Source of the DNA: Flavobacteriaceae bacterium
GTDB taxonomy: Bacteria; Bacteroidota; Bacteroidia; Flavobacteriales; Flavobacteriaceae
DNA: 54,622 bases
Direction: 5' to 3'
Assembly: GCA_016744415.1 (NCBI GenBank)
Contig: JADGEL010000001.1
Span: 1,027,855 to 1,082,476 of the forward strand
The position numbers and the translations under genes are program-made. Each line of letters starts with the position of its first letter. Position 1 is the stretch's first letter. This document shows, one piece after another, positions 25,497-34,163 of the stretch. The notes beneath the pieces are model-generated. The model made no database searches. It was given only the letters and a program-made list of their open reading frames with translations, and was not told the origin of the DNA.

Positions 25497-26420
25497 ATGA
25501 AACAAATTTACACAATTCTTTTTACAGTATTAATGGCAAGTGTTGTCACGGCACAGGTTGTTATTCCTTACCCACAACAAGTGACTAACTATGATTCATT
25601 TTTCACCGACGGAGGAGGGAACTTTGATAGTGGAACAACCGAGTTTGGTATGTGGGCAAACGCTGGTGGAACTGCCAAACAATCTGTAGCTTGGAGAAAT
25701 TTTACAGAAGACGGTACAACTGGAGGAAATGCATATACCTTAGGTGTTGGAGATAGCTTTACAATTACTGTTTCTGCAACTCAAGCTTCTTTTGGGGAAA
25801 TAGGTATTTCATTACTCTCCAGCCCTTCAGCTACTGCAACATGGGCAGATAGAAAAAATAATTATGCTGTACAAGTTAATTTAAATGGCAACGGTGGTGC
25901 AAATGACCCTTGGGAAGTTGTATCTACAGGAGGTGTCGTTAATGCGTCTTCAATAGGAGGCTCTACTTCTTATGCAGATTTTAAATTTTTATTTACATTA
26001 AGTACAGCTACAACAATGAATGTGTCTATAAATGATGGAGCTGAAGCTTTTGATATTACGCTGAACAATACTAATATAACAGCTTACTCGGTTTATTTTG
26101 CAGATGATTGGAATGGTACAGCAAATGAAAATATTTACTGGAAACCAACTTCAGAATTGTCATCTATTATTTTGAGTACAGATGACTTTCTAGATTCATC
26201 AATTAATATTTTTGCTTTCGAAAACAAAATCAATATCAAAGGTCTGACCTCTAATCAAAACTACAATCTTTCAATTTTTGATACTATGGGTAGGCAAGTA
26301 AAAAATATAAATTCTAATGCTGATATTGTTGATATTTCAGAATTACATACTGCGGTATATTTCTTAGTATTAGAAACTGCTGAAGGTAATACCATTAGAA
26401 AAAAAATAATAAGACGATAA
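25497..26420 (+). CDS. Unknown secreted protein with T9SS-like C-terminal domain, last gene of the susC operon
   Basis: A 307-residue protein with signal peptide 1-19 (VTA before QVV). Residues 20-225 are rich in Gly, Thr, Asn and aromatic residues and look all-beta (SFTITVSA, GEIGISLLSS, YAVQVNLNGNGG, TMNVSINDG), as in a lectin or carbohydrate-binding sandwich. I recognise no catalytic motif. Residues 230-307 resemble a T9SS sorting domain (YNLSIFDTMGRQVKNI, VYFLVLETAEG, ending KKIIRR) but lack the usual YPNP motif. It lies 21 nt after the amylase and before a strong terminator. A glucan-binding surface accessory is plausible; the function is unknown. Confidence 0.8.
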   Translation: MKQIYTILFTVLMASVVTAQVVIPYPQQVTNYDSFFTDGGGNFDSGTTEFGMWANAGGTAKQSVAWRNFTEDGTTGGNAYTLGVGDSFTITVSATQASFGEIGISLLSSPSATATWADRKNNYAVQVNLNGNGGANDPWEVVSTGGVVNASSIGGSTSYADFKFLFTLSTATTMNVSINDGAEAFDITLNNTNITAYSVYFADDWNGTANENIYWKPTSELSSIILSTDDFLDSSINIFAFENKINIKGLTSNQNYNLSIFDTMGRQVKNINSNADIVDISELHTAVYFLVLETAEGNTIRKKIIRR

Positions 26421-26439
26421 TTATTTCCTTTTTATAATT

Positions 26440-26478
26440 AAAAAACCCAACCAGATAAGGCTGGGTTTTTTTGTTTTA
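26440..26478. terminator. Bidirectional terminator after the susC operon
   Basis: AAAAACCCA (26441-26449) pairs with TGGGTTTTT (26462-26470), followed by TTGTTTT. The A-run on the left and T-run on the right serve both the plus-strand glucan operon and the convergent stress-protein gene. Confidence 0.9.
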
Positions 26479-26499
26479 ATTAGTTTTTTTAAAAAGAAA

Positions 26500-27336
26500 T
26501 TAATCATCCAATTTAAAAGTAACTACAGGTCTTATAGCGTGATTTGCTAAATCTTCAGTTAGACTTCCATTAAAGAAATGCATCAACCCTCGACGGCCAT
26601 GTGTGTTTAGAGCTATTAAATCAGCTTCAATAAAATCGCCAAAATTTCTGATTCCCATTTCAACAGAATCATCATTATGGATGTTAATAGTAAAGTCATT
26701 CTCATCAAACCCTTTAATAAATTCTTTTATTTTAAGGTGTGTTTTTAAAGTTGGTTCAAATTTTTGAACAGTGTTGATTTTTAATAAATGAACTTTTGCA
26801 TCAAACTTTTTTGCAAACTCAACAATCTTTGGGAAAGTCTTTTTGTTTTCAGGTGCAAAATTAGATGCGAAAATTATATTTTTAATCTTAAAATCATCAA
26901 TTTCATTTTTAATTACCAAGACAGGAACCTCAGATCTACGCACAACTTTCTCTGTATTTGACCCTACAAGAATTTCATTAAAACCAGAAACTCCTTTTGA
27001 CCCCATGACTATTAAATCAACTTTTTCCTTTTTACTTTCTTCAATAATTCCATCAAAAGTTTTATGAAAAAATACAGATTTCTTAACTTTTATATCTTTT
27101 AAGAAATAACTCTTCATTAATTTTTCAAATTTCTCTTGCGCTTTTTTCATGTAGAGCAGCGTAGTTGGAGAGTTATCTGCATTCCCATAATTAGAAGGGT
27201 CAATAACCTCTGTTGGTAACTCTAACATGTGTAATAAATGTAGCTCGCACCCTGTTTGCTTTGCAATTTTGGCTGCAACTTTAGCAGCATATTTTGCTTG
27301 TTCTGAAAAGTCAATTGGTACTAGGATTTTTTTCAT
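26500..27336 (-). CDS. Universal stress protein, tandem UspA domains
   Basis: A cytoplasmic protein of 278 residues from the ATG at 27336. A longer frame to 27390 adds 18 residues with no Usp character, while MKKILVPIDFSEQA is the classic Usp start. Two Usp domains: 1-148, ending with VMGSKGVSGFNEILVGSNTEKVVRRSEVPVLVIK (ATP-binding-type GxxGxxxxxxGS), and 149-278, ending LNTHGRRGLMHFFNGSLTEDLANHAIRPVV. Such proteins act in stress survival, often by binding ATP. It is a single gene, convergent with the glucan operon and divergent from rimP. Confidence 0.9.
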   Translation of the reverse strand: MKKILVPIDFSEQAKYAAKVAAKIAKQTGCELHLLHMLELPTEVIDPSNYGNADNSPTTLLYMKKAQEKFEKLMKSYFLKDIKVKKSVFFHKTFDGIIEESKKEKVDLIVMGSKGVSGFNEILVGSNTEKVVRRSEVPVLVIKNEIDDFKIKNIIFASNFAPENKKTFPKIVEFAKKFDAKVHLLKINTVQKFEPTLKTHLKIKEFIKGFDENDFTINIHNDDSVEMGIRNFGDFIEADLIALNTHGRRGLMHFFNGSLTEDLANHAIRPVVTFKLDD

Positions 27337-27426
27337 CTTAATTAATTTTAGTTGTGAGTCGATTTTGTAAATATAGAAAAAAATATACATATCTATAATT
27401 GATTTTTATCATTTAAAAATAAGTTA

Positions 27427-27434
27427 TATATTTG
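27427..27434 (+). promoter_or_regulatory. Predicted -7 element of the rimP-nusA-infB operon
   Basis: TATATTTG is a full match to TAnnTTTG, 67 nt before the rimP start. No well-spaced TTG is seen upstream. The inferred start of transcription near 27440 leaves a leader that contains a terminator-like hairpin. Confidence 0.6.
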
Positions 27435-27464
27435 CACTCGAAAACAAAGAATAATTGGAAAGTG

Positions 27465-27490
27465 GAGGGGACGTAAAGTCCCCTCTTTTT
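27465..27490 (+). terminator. Leader attenuator hairpin before rimP-nusA-infB
   Basis: GAGGGGAC (27465-27472) and GTCCCCTC (27478-27485) form a perfect GC-rich 8-bp stem with a GTAAA loop, followed by five T. It ends 10 nt before the rimP start. It has the form of an intrinsic terminator placed before the operon that encodes the termination factor NusA, which suggests autoregulated attenuation. Confidence 0.75.
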
Positions 27491-27500
27491 ATACAAATAA

Positions 27501-27965
27501 ATGGATCAAGAGATTATAAAGAGGTTGGTAGATGAAGCATTAGAAGAGAATGAAAAACTCTATTTGATTGAACTTTCTTTTTTAGCCAATAATAAAATTT
27601 TTGTTGAGATTGATGGCGATATTGGTGTGAACCTTAAAGAATGTATGAGAATTAGTCGTCATGTTGAGCACAATTTAGATAGAGAAGAAGAAGATTTTGA
27701 ACTCGAAGTGACAACAGTAGATATTACCAAGCCTTTAAAAGTAAAACGTCAATACTTAAAGAATATTGGTAAGACTTTAAAAGTGAAAAAAGTTGATAAT
27801 CAAAAGTTTGAAGGAACATTGAAAAATGTTGATGATAACGAAATTTTACTAGAGTGGAAGGCAAGAGTGCCAAAACCAATTGGTAAAGGAAAAGTAACTG
27901 TTGTAAAAACAACAGCAGTAGCATTTAAGAATATACAAGAAGCAAAAGTGAAGATTATTTTTTAA
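27501..27965 (+). CDS. rimP: Ribosome maturation factor RimP
   Basis: A 154-residue cytoplasmic protein needed for 30S subunit assembly. The N-terminal alpha/beta domain carries NNKIFVEIDGDIGVNLKECMRISRHVEHNLDREEEDFELEV-type text (about 29-70, cut by my reading into the DGDIGV and C-R-I-S-R region), and the C-terminal SH3-like domain starts near 90. The gene order rimP-nusA-infB is widely conserved. nusA begins 8 nt later. A hairpin with a T-run lies in the leader. Confidence 0.95.
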   Translation: MDQEIIKRLVDEALEENEKLYLIELSFLANNKIFVEIDGDIGVNLKECMRISRHVEHNLDREEEDFELEVTTVDITKPLKVKRQYLKNIGKTLKVKKVDNQKFEGTLKNVDDNEILLEWKARVPKPIGKGKVTVVKTTAVAFKNIQEAKVKIIF

Positions 27966-27973
27966 TTAGATAG

Positions 27974-29233
27974 ATGGAAAATTTAGCATTAATAGACTCG
28001 TTTTCAGAATTTAAAGATGACAAGAGTATAGATAGAGTAACGCTTATGGCCTTATTAGAAGAGGTTTTTAGAGCGGCTTTAAAAAGAAAGTTTGGATCAG
28101 ATGATAACTTTGATATCATTATAAATCCAGATAAAGGAGATTTAGAAATTTGGAGAAATAGAGTTGTTGTAGCAGACGGAATGTCTGAAGATGATAACGA
28201 AGAAATTGAATTAACTCAGGCACGTAAAATTGAACCAGATTTTGAAATTGGTGAAGATGTATCAGAAGAGGTTAAGTTGATGGATTTAGGTCGTAGAGCA
28301 ATTTTAGCATTACGTCAAAACTTGATTTCAAAAATCCATGAGCACGATAGCACAAATATCTTTAAACACTTTAAAGAGTTAGAAGGTGATATTTATTCTG
28401 CCGAAGTACACCACATTAAACATAATGCAATTATTTTGTTAGATGATGATGGTAACGAATTAATTATGCCAAAAAGTGAGCAAATTCGTTCTGACTATTT
28501 TAGAAAAGGAGAATCTGTTAGAGGGATTATTAAATCTGTAGAATTAAGAGGTAACAAACCCGCAATTATTTTATCTAGAACAGAACCAAGATTTTTAGAG
28601 AAATTATTTGAGCAAGAAATTCCGGAAGTGTTTGATGGATTAATTACCATTGAGAAAGTAGCGAGAATTCCAGGTGAAAAAGCAAAAGTAGCAGTAGATT
28701 CATATGATGATAGAATTGACCCTGTTGGGGCATGTGTTGGTATGAAAGGATCTAGAATTCACGGAATTGTTCGTGAGCTAGGAAACGAAAATATTGATGT
28801 GATTAACTATACTAAAAACGAGCAATTATTTATTGCAAGAGCTTTGAGTCCTGCTAAAGTAACATCGGTAGAAATTCATGAAGAGGAAGATCGTGAAGAT
28901 GGTAAGAAAGGAAGAGTAGATGTATATTTAAAACCAGAAGAAGTATCAAAAGCAATTGGTAGAAATGGTGTAAATATTCGTTTAGCGAGTGATTTAACAG
29001 GGTATGTTTTAGATGTTCAAAGAGAAGGTGTAGAAGATGATGATGATGTTGAATTGTCAGAATTTTCTGATGAAATCGAAGGGTGGATTATCGATGAATT
29101 CCAAAAAGTTGGTTTGGATACAGCAAAATCTGTATTGGCACAATCTGTAGCTGAATTGGTTAAGAGAACAGATTTAGAAGAAGAATCTGTTGTAGAAGTT
29201 CAAAACATTTTAAAAGCAGAATTTGAAGGCTAA
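27974..29233 (+). CDS. nusA: Transcription termination/antitermination factor NusA
   Basis: A 419-residue RNA polymerase accessory factor that affects pausing, termination and antitermination. Domains in order: N-terminal RNAP-binding domain (1-130), S1 domain (about 135-200, DIYSAEVHHIKHNAIILLDD start), then two KH domains with VGACVGMKGSRI (about 255) and KAIGRNGVNI (about 327). The C-terminal part is short and acidic (EDDDDVELSEF). It lacks long acidic repeats of the E. coli type, as usual outside Gammaproteobacteria. It is the middle gene of rimP-nusA-infB, and NusA could act on the leader hairpin. Confidence 0.96.
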   Translation: MENLALIDSFSEFKDDKSIDRVTLMALLEEVFRAALKRKFGSDDNFDIIINPDKGDLEIWRNRVVVADGMSEDDNEEIELTQARKIEPDFEIGEDVSEEVKLMDLGRRAILALRQNLISKIHEHDSTNIFKHFKELEGDIYSAEVHHIKHNAIILLDDDGNELIMPKSEQIRSDYFRKGESVRGIIKSVELRGNKPAIILSRTEPRFLEKLFEQEIPEVFDGLITIEKVARIPGEKAKVAVDSYDDRIDPVGACVGMKGSRIHGIVRELGNENIDVINYTKNEQLFIARALSPAKVTSVEIHEEEDREDGKKGRVDVYLKPEEVSKAIGRNGVNIRLASDLTGYVLDVQREGVEDDDDVELSEFSDEIEGWIIDEFQKVGLDTAKSVLAQSVAELVKRTDLEEESVVEVQNILKAEFEG

Positions 29234-29282
29234 ACCATTTAGCTTTTATACTATAAATATTAAAGAGTAACAAAAAGAGAGT

Positions 29283-32060
29283 ATGTCTGAAAACAAAACA
29301 ATGCGACTGAATAAGGTTTTGCGAGAACTCAATATTTCGTTAGATAGGGCTGTAGAGCACCTAGCATCTAAGGGACATGAAATTGAGCCTCGTCCAACCA
29401 CTAAAATATCTAGTGATGAGTACGAAGTACTGCTAGATGGTTTTCAGACGGATAGAAGCAAGAAAGCAGAATCTAAAGAAGTTGGTGAAGAAAAGCGTAA
29501 AGAGAAAGAAGCAATTGCTTTAGCTCGTGAGCAGAAACTAGAAAAGCAACGTTTAGAAGAAGAAGCAAAACAAGAAGTTTTAAAAGCGAAAGCTGATAAG
29601 CTTGAGCTGAAACAAGTTGGTAAAATTGATTTAGATCCAAAACCGGTTAAAGAAGTCGCAAAAGAACCTGTAGTGGAAAAAGTTGTTGAAAAGCCAAAAG
29701 TTGAAAAGCCAAAAGAAGAAGTGATAACTGCCAAAGCTAAAAAGCTTGGAGTTAAAGAAGTTGGTAAGATTGATGTTACCCCAAAACCTAAAAAGGTTAA
29801 GAAAAAGGAGGTTGTAAAGGAAGTTAAAGAAGAAAAAACTGTTGAGAAACCAGTAGCTAAAGTTGAAGAAATTCCTGCAGAACCAGAATTAATCAAAACT
29901 GAATACAAAAAATTAGAAGGAGCAAAGGTGACTGGTACTATTGACTTGTCAAAATTTGCTAAGCCTAAAAAGAAAAAGCCTGAAACAAAACCTGGAGCTA
30001 AAACTGGGGCTAAACCAGGAACTACATCTGCTGATAAAAAGAAGCGAAAAAGAATCAAAAAAGATTTTAAACCCGGTCAAGCAGCAGGAAACAGAAAGGG
30101 TGGATTTAAAGGAAAACCAGGAGTAAGAAGACCTCTTGTTAAAGAAGAGCCTTCAGAAGCAGACGTGCAAAAACAAGTGCGTGAAACTTTAGAAAGACTT
30201 CAAGGAAAAAGTAAAAAATCCAAAGGAGCAAAATACCGAAAAGAAAAAAGAGATTCTCACAGAGAGCAAACAGAGATAGATCAAGAAATTGCAGCAGCTG
30301 AAAGCAAAATTCTTAAAGTAACAGAATTTGTTACGGTAAGTGAAATTGCAACTATGATGAATATTCCTGTAACAAATATTATTGGAGCATGTATGTCATT
30401 AGGTATGATGGTGACAATGAACCAACGATTAGATGCTGAAACCTTAACAATTGTTGCTGAAGAATTTGACTATAAAGTAGAGTTTGTTGGAGCCGAAGTT
30501 GAAGATGCTATTGTTGAAGTTGAAGATGCAATAGAAGATTTAGAAGCAAGAGCGCCTATCATTACGGTAATGGGTCACGTAGATCACGGTAAAACATCAT
30601 TACTAGATTATATTCGTAAAGCAAATGTAATTGCCGGTGAGTCTGGTGGAATTACACAGCATATTGGTGCATATGGAGTTGAGTTAGAAAATGGTCAGCA
30701 TATTGCATTTTTAGATACACCAGGTCACGAGGCGTTTACAGCTATGCGTGCACGTGGTGCGCAAGTTACCGATTTGGTAATTATTGTTGTTGCAGCTGAT
30801 GATGGATTAATGCCTCAAACAAAAGAAGCTATTAGTCACTCACAAGCAGCAGGTGTACCAATTGTATTTGCAATTAATAAGATGGATGTTCAAGGAGCAA
30901 ATCCTGATAAAATAAAAGAACAATTAGCAGCCATGAATTTATTGGTTGAAGATTGGGGAGGCAAAATCCAGTCACAGGATATTTCTGCTAAAACAGGTCA
31001 AGGAATTGATGAGTTGTTAGAAAAAGTATTGTTAGAAGCTGAGATGTTAGATTTAAAAGCAAATCCAAATAAACGTGCAATTGGTACGGTTGTGGAGGCT
31101 TATTTAGATAAGGGTCGTGGATTTGTTTCAACAATTTTAGTGCAAGAAGGAACCTTGAAAATAGGTGACTACATGTTAGCTGGTAAAAATAGTGGTAAAG
31201 TAAAAGCAATGTTTGATGAGCGAGGTAATGCTATGAAAACAGCAGGACCATCAATGCCAGTTTCAATTTTAGGATTGGATGGTGCGCCACAAGCTGGAGA
31301 CAGATTCAATATATTTGAAGACGAAAGAGAAGCGAAGCAAATTGCAACAAAACGATCTCAATTGCAACGTGAGCAATCTGTAAGAACTCAAAAACACATT
31401 ACACTTGATGAGATTGGAAGGCGTATAGCTTTAGGTGATTTCAAAGAGTTAAATATTATCCTTAAAGGTGATGTGGATGGATCGGTTGAAGCATTGACGG
31501 ATTCTTTCCAAAAACTATCTACTGAAGAAATTCAAGTGAATATCATCCATAAAGGAGTTGGTGCAATTACTGAATCTGATGTATTGTTAGCTTCGGCTTC
31601 TGAAGCAATTATTATAGGCTTTAATGTTCGACCAGCAGGTAATGCAAGAATGGTTGCTGATAAGGAAGAAATCGATATCAGAACATATTCAATTATTTAT
31701 GATGCTATCAACGACTTGCGTGATGCAATGGAAGGTATGTTATCGCCAGAAATTAAAGAAGAAATTATTGGTAATGTTGAGATTAGAGAAGTTTATAAAA
31801 TTTCTAAAGTTGGTAATATTGCAGGTTGTATGGTGATGAGTGGTAAGATTATGAGAAACTCATTAATCAGAATTATTCGTGATGGTGTTGTGGTTCATTC
31901 AGGTACACTTGAAGCATTGAAACGTTTTAAAGATGATGCAAAAGAAGTTACAAAAGGGTACGATTGTGGGGTTCAAATCAAAGGGTTTAATGATATTAAG
32001 CAAGGAGATATTATCGAATCTTACGAAGAGGTAGCAGTTAAGAAAAAGTTGAAGAAATAA
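29283..32060 (+). CDS. infB: Translation initiation factor IF-2
   Basis: A 925-residue GTPase that places initiator tRNA on the ribosome. An N-terminal IF2-N domain (1-55) is followed by a long Lys/Glu/Pro-rich linker (55-330), a second IF2-N-type domain (about 340-400), and the G domain with GHVDHGKT (431-438), DTPGHE and NKMD. Beta-barrel domains follow to the end. The linker has three copies of a unit like KLxxKxVGKIDxxPKP (about 103-121, 152-169, and a diverged one at 208-226). It lies 49 nt after nusA and is followed by a strong terminator. Confidence 0.97.
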   Translation: MSENKTMRLNKVLRELNISLDRAVEHLASKGHEIEPRPTTKISSDEYEVLLDGFQTDRSKKAESKEVGEEKRKEKEAIALAREQKLEKQRLEEEAKQEVLKAKADKLELKQVGKIDLDPKPVKEVAKEPVVEKVVEKPKVEKPKEEVITAKAKKLGVKEVGKIDVTPKPKKVKKKEVVKEVKEEKTVEKPVAKVEEIPAEPELIKTEYKKLEGAKVTGTIDLSKFAKPKKKKPETKPGAKTGAKPGTTSADKKKRKRIKKDFKPGQAAGNRKGGFKGKPGVRRPLVKEEPSEADVQKQVRETLERLQGKSKKSKGAKYRKEKRDSHREQTEIDQEIAAAESKILKVTEFVTVSEIATMMNIPVTNIIGACMSLGMMVTMNQRLDAETLTIVAEEFDYKVEFVGAEVEDAIVEVEDAIEDLEARAPIITVMGHVDHGKTSLLDYIRKANVIAGESGGITQHIGAYGVELENGQHIAFLDTPGHEAFTAMRARGAQVTDLVIIVVAADDGLMPQTKEAISHSQAAGVPIVFAINKMDVQGANPDKIKEQLAAMNLLVEDWGGKIQSQDISAKTGQGIDELLEKVLLEAEMLDLKANPNKRAIGTVVEAYLDKGRGFVSTILVQEGTLKIGDYMLAGKNSGKVKAMFDERGNAMKTAGPSMPVSILGLDGAPQAGDRFNIFEDEREAKQIATKRSQLQREQSVRTQKHITLDEIGRRIALGDFKELNIILKGDVDGSVEALTDSFQKLSTEEIQVNIIHKGVGAITESDVLLASASEAIIIGFNVRPAGNARMVADKEEIDIRTYSIIYDAINDLRDAMEGMLSPEIKEEIIGNVEIREVYKISKVGNIAGCMVMSGKIMRNSLIRIIRDGVVVHSGTLEALKRFKDDAKEVTKGYDCGVQIKGFNDIKQGDIIESYEEVAVKKKLKK

Positions 32061-32113
32061 ATTTCAAAGACTTCTTATTTGTCTTTCTCAGGAAAAGGGG
32101 AAGTTATAAAATC

Positions 32114-32144
32114 AAAAACCGATACATAATTGTATCGGTTTTTT
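32114..32144. terminator. Bidirectional terminator between infB and the SPOR gene
   Basis: AAAAACCGATACA (32114-32126) and TGTATCGGTTTTT (32131-32143) form a perfect 13-bp stem with a TAAT loop. A and T runs on the two sides make it usable in both directions, fitting the convergent genes. Confidence 0.92.
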
Positions 32145-32178
32145 AATATCTCTTATTTTTCTATTTAATAGTATTTCC

Positions 32179-32544
32179 TTACAATTCAATTTCAGTTTCT
32201 AAAACAACGGCGCTACTAAACTTTTTAGATATTTCTAGTAAAGCTCTGTCTGCCTCTAATCGTGTTTTGAAATTGCCAACTCTTACTTTCCATTCAGGAG
32301 ATTCATAAAGCAAGGTAGCTTTTAATTGAAACTCTACTTGAAATTCATTTTTGATTTTATAAGCAGTAGTTTCATTGCCATTATACAGCTGAATTCTATA
32401 GCCAATACCTGTTGGATTTTGCTTATTATAAACTCTTTTTTGTTCTAAAACTTCATTTATTTTTTTACTTTCTTGGCTAGAAACGGTAGCTAAAAAAGTA
32501 AAGAAAAGTACTAAGCTGGAAAATATTATTCTTTTAATATTCAT
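32179..32544 (-). CDS. Exported SPOR-domain protein
   Basis: A 121-residue protein with signal peptide 1-23 (VSS before QE). Residues 46-118 match a SPOR fold: YRIQLYNGNETTAYKI, EWKVRVGNFKTRLEADRALLEI and FSSAVVLETEIE. SPOR domains bind denuded peptidoglycan glycans, often at division sites. This version has only the signal, a short linker and the domain, so it is probably a small periplasmic peptidoglycan-binding protein. It is convergent with infB and divergent from the ACIII operon. Confidence 0.85.
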   Translation of the reverse strand: MNIKRIIFSSLVLFFTFLATVSSQESKKINEVLEQKRVYNKQNPTGIGYRIQLYNGNETTAYKIKNEFQVEFQLKATLLYESPEWKVRVGNFKTRLEADRALLEISKKFSSAVVLETEIEL

Positions 32545-32621
32545 ATTTTATATATTATTTATAAGTTGTAAAAGCGATAAAAATGTTTTTTAATAATACC
32601 TAAATCCTTCTAAATTTCTAG

Positions 32622-32652
32622 TTGTTAACCATTTTGCAAATCTATACTTTTG
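32622..32652 (+). promoter_or_regulatory. Upstream promoter P1 of the ACIII operon, back-to-back with the SPOR promoter box
   Basis: TTG (32622-32624), 20 nt, then TACTTTTG (32645-32652). Immediately adjacent, the minus strand reads TAGATTTG (32644-32637), a perfect -7 box for the SPOR gene. The two -7 boxes abut, so the promoters may exclude each other. Confidence 0.5.
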
Positions 32653-32720
32653 TTTTTATTAAAAGAATACTCGCAACTATTTAGAACTGATATAAATTGC
32701 ATTTAACATTATTTTTAGAT

Positions 32721-32750
32721 TTTGAATCTTACTAATTAATGCTACTTTTG
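32721..32750 (+). promoter_or_regulatory. Proximal promoter P2 of the ACIII operon
   Basis: TTTG (32721-32724), 18 nt, then TACTTTTG (32743-32750), a full -7 match. Transcription would start near 32757, about 66 nt before the actA ATG. With P1 this makes tandem promoters about 98 bp apart. The rest of 32545-32822 is AT-rich and holds nothing else I can recognise. Confidence 0.65.
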
Positions 32751-32822
32751 TGCCACATTTTTAATCATTACGTAATTGGTTGAAAATTATTGTATTCAAC
32801 TAGAAAGAAAACTTATAATTAT

Positions 32823-34079
32823 ATGAAAAGCGTGAAACAACAACGTCTTATCTCAAAATTAACCTTGAGTAGTATTGCTTTCCTATTCATTTTTACTTTA
32901 AACTTATCAGCCCAAGGAGATGCTGCGAATGGTAAAAAACTATTCAATATGCATTGTGCTGCATGTCATAAATTAGATAAGGATATGGTAGGTCCTAAAT
33001 TAGGGGGGATTACTGATATTAGATCTGCTGAGTGGTTAAGCGCTTGGATTAAAGACAATGCAACATTTCAAGGAATAGATACAGATGCAAAAGAAGCAGC
33101 TAATTTTAGTCCAGCTTCAATGACCGCTTTTGCTTTTTTATCAGATCAAGAAATTGATGATATTTTAGAATATACAATTCCTGTTGAAGTTGTTGATGAC
33201 GGAGGTGCCGGGGCAACAGCTCCTGTTGTAGTTCAAGAACAAGACAACACCTTATTATATATACTAACAGCTATTGTCATCGTATTAGTTTTGATGGTGT
33301 TTAATTTATACCGATCAATGACTGTTCTAAAAGATGGTGTTGAGAGTAAATCTATAGCAGATAGCCTTAACAGTATTTGGAAAGCATTTAAAGGAAATAA
33401 ATTCTTACACTTCTTACTGGTTATTTTCTTTTTGCTTTCATCAGCATATGTTGGTTTTGGATGGTTAATGCAAGTTGGTTTAGATGAAGGTTATCAGCCA
33501 ATTCAACCAATTGCTTTTTCACATGCAATTCATGCAGGAGATAATAAAATCGATTGTCAATATTGTCACACATCAGCAAAACATAGTAAGACATCTGGTA
33601 TACCATCTGCAAACGTTTGTATGAACTGTCATATGAATATTTCAGAGGTAGCTGAATCAACTGCTACTGAAGAACATTCAAAAGAATTTTATGACGGTGA
33701 GATTCAAAAAATTTACGATGCAGTTGGTTGGGATAAAGATAAATTACAATATATAGAAGGATACGAAAAACAACCAATAGAATGGGTGCGTATTCATAAC
33801 TTACCAGATTTTGCTTATTACAATCACTCGCAACACGTTACGGTTGCAGGTTTAGAATGTCAAAAATGTCATGGTCCTGTTGAAGAAATGGAAGAAGTAT
33901 ATCAATACTCTCCGTTGACAATGGAATGGTGTATTGATTGTCATAGAGAAACAGAAATTGATATGACTGAAAATGGATACTACAAAAAAATCCATGAACA
34001 GTTAGCAAATAAGTATGGTGTAGAAAAAGTGACTGAAGCTGAAATGGGCGGAATGGAATGTGGTAAGTGCCACTATTAA
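32823..34079 (+). CDS. actA: ACIII subunit ActA, multiheme cytochrome c (six CxxCH)
   Basis: A 418-residue protein from the ATG at 32823. An extended frame begins with TTG at 32790 but its extra residues interrupt the signal peptide. ActA carries electrons in the quinol-oxidising alternative complex III. Signal 1-30; then a complete small cytochrome c domain with CAACH (45-49) and a likely Met100 ligand; two membrane helices (about 144-163 and 195-215); then five more CxxCH motifs at 245, 266, 346, 370 and 413. ActA is usually described as pentaheme, so the N-terminal monoheme domain is extra. actB begins 84 nt downstream, after an AT-rich spacer with small inverted repeats. Confidence 0.92.
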   Translation: MKSVKQQRLISKLTLSSIAFLFIFTLNLSAQGDAANGKKLFNMHCAACHKLDKDMVGPKLGGITDIRSAEWLSAWIKDNATFQGIDTDAKEAANFSPASMTAFAFLSDQEIDDILEYTIPVEVVDDGGAGATAPVVVQEQDNTLLYILTAIVIVLVLMVFNLYRSMTVLKDGVESKSIADSLNSIWKAFKGNKFLHFLLVIFFLLSSAYVGFGWLMQVGLDEGYQPIQPIAFSHAIHAGDNKIDCQYCHTSAKHSKTSGIPSANVCMNCHMNISEVAESTATEEHSKEFYDGEIQKIYDAVGWDKDKLQYIEGYEKQPIEWVRIHNLPDFAYYNHSQHVTVAGLECQKCHGPVEEMEEVYQYSPLTMEWCIDCHRETEIDMTENGYYKKIHEQLANKYGVEKVTEAEMGGMECGKCHY

Positions 34080-34163
34080 TTGAAAATTAAAAAATTAAAA
34101 GATTCTTATTAAGTCATTGAATTCTTCAATCATTTAATTATTTTGAATCATTAAATATACAAT

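Noticed and set aside
27337-27390. N-terminal extension of the universal stress protein
   Set aside because: The extra 18 residues do not belong to the Usp fold, and MKKILVPIDFS is the standard start.
29444-30058. Long antisense ORF (204 codons) opposite infB
   Set aside because: It mirrors the Lys/Glu/Pro-rich repeat linker of IF-2, giving Ser/Phe-rich text. No start context or neighbour supports it.
32790-32822. TTG start extending ActA by 11 residues
   Set aside because: The extension is basic and does not improve the signal peptide. The ATG at 32823 is well placed after promoter P2.
34080-34163. Possible small RNA or promoter between actA and actB
   Set aside because: Only AT-rich sequence with short inverted repeats (ATTGAA-TTC-TTCAAT). 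No promoter match or T-run was found.
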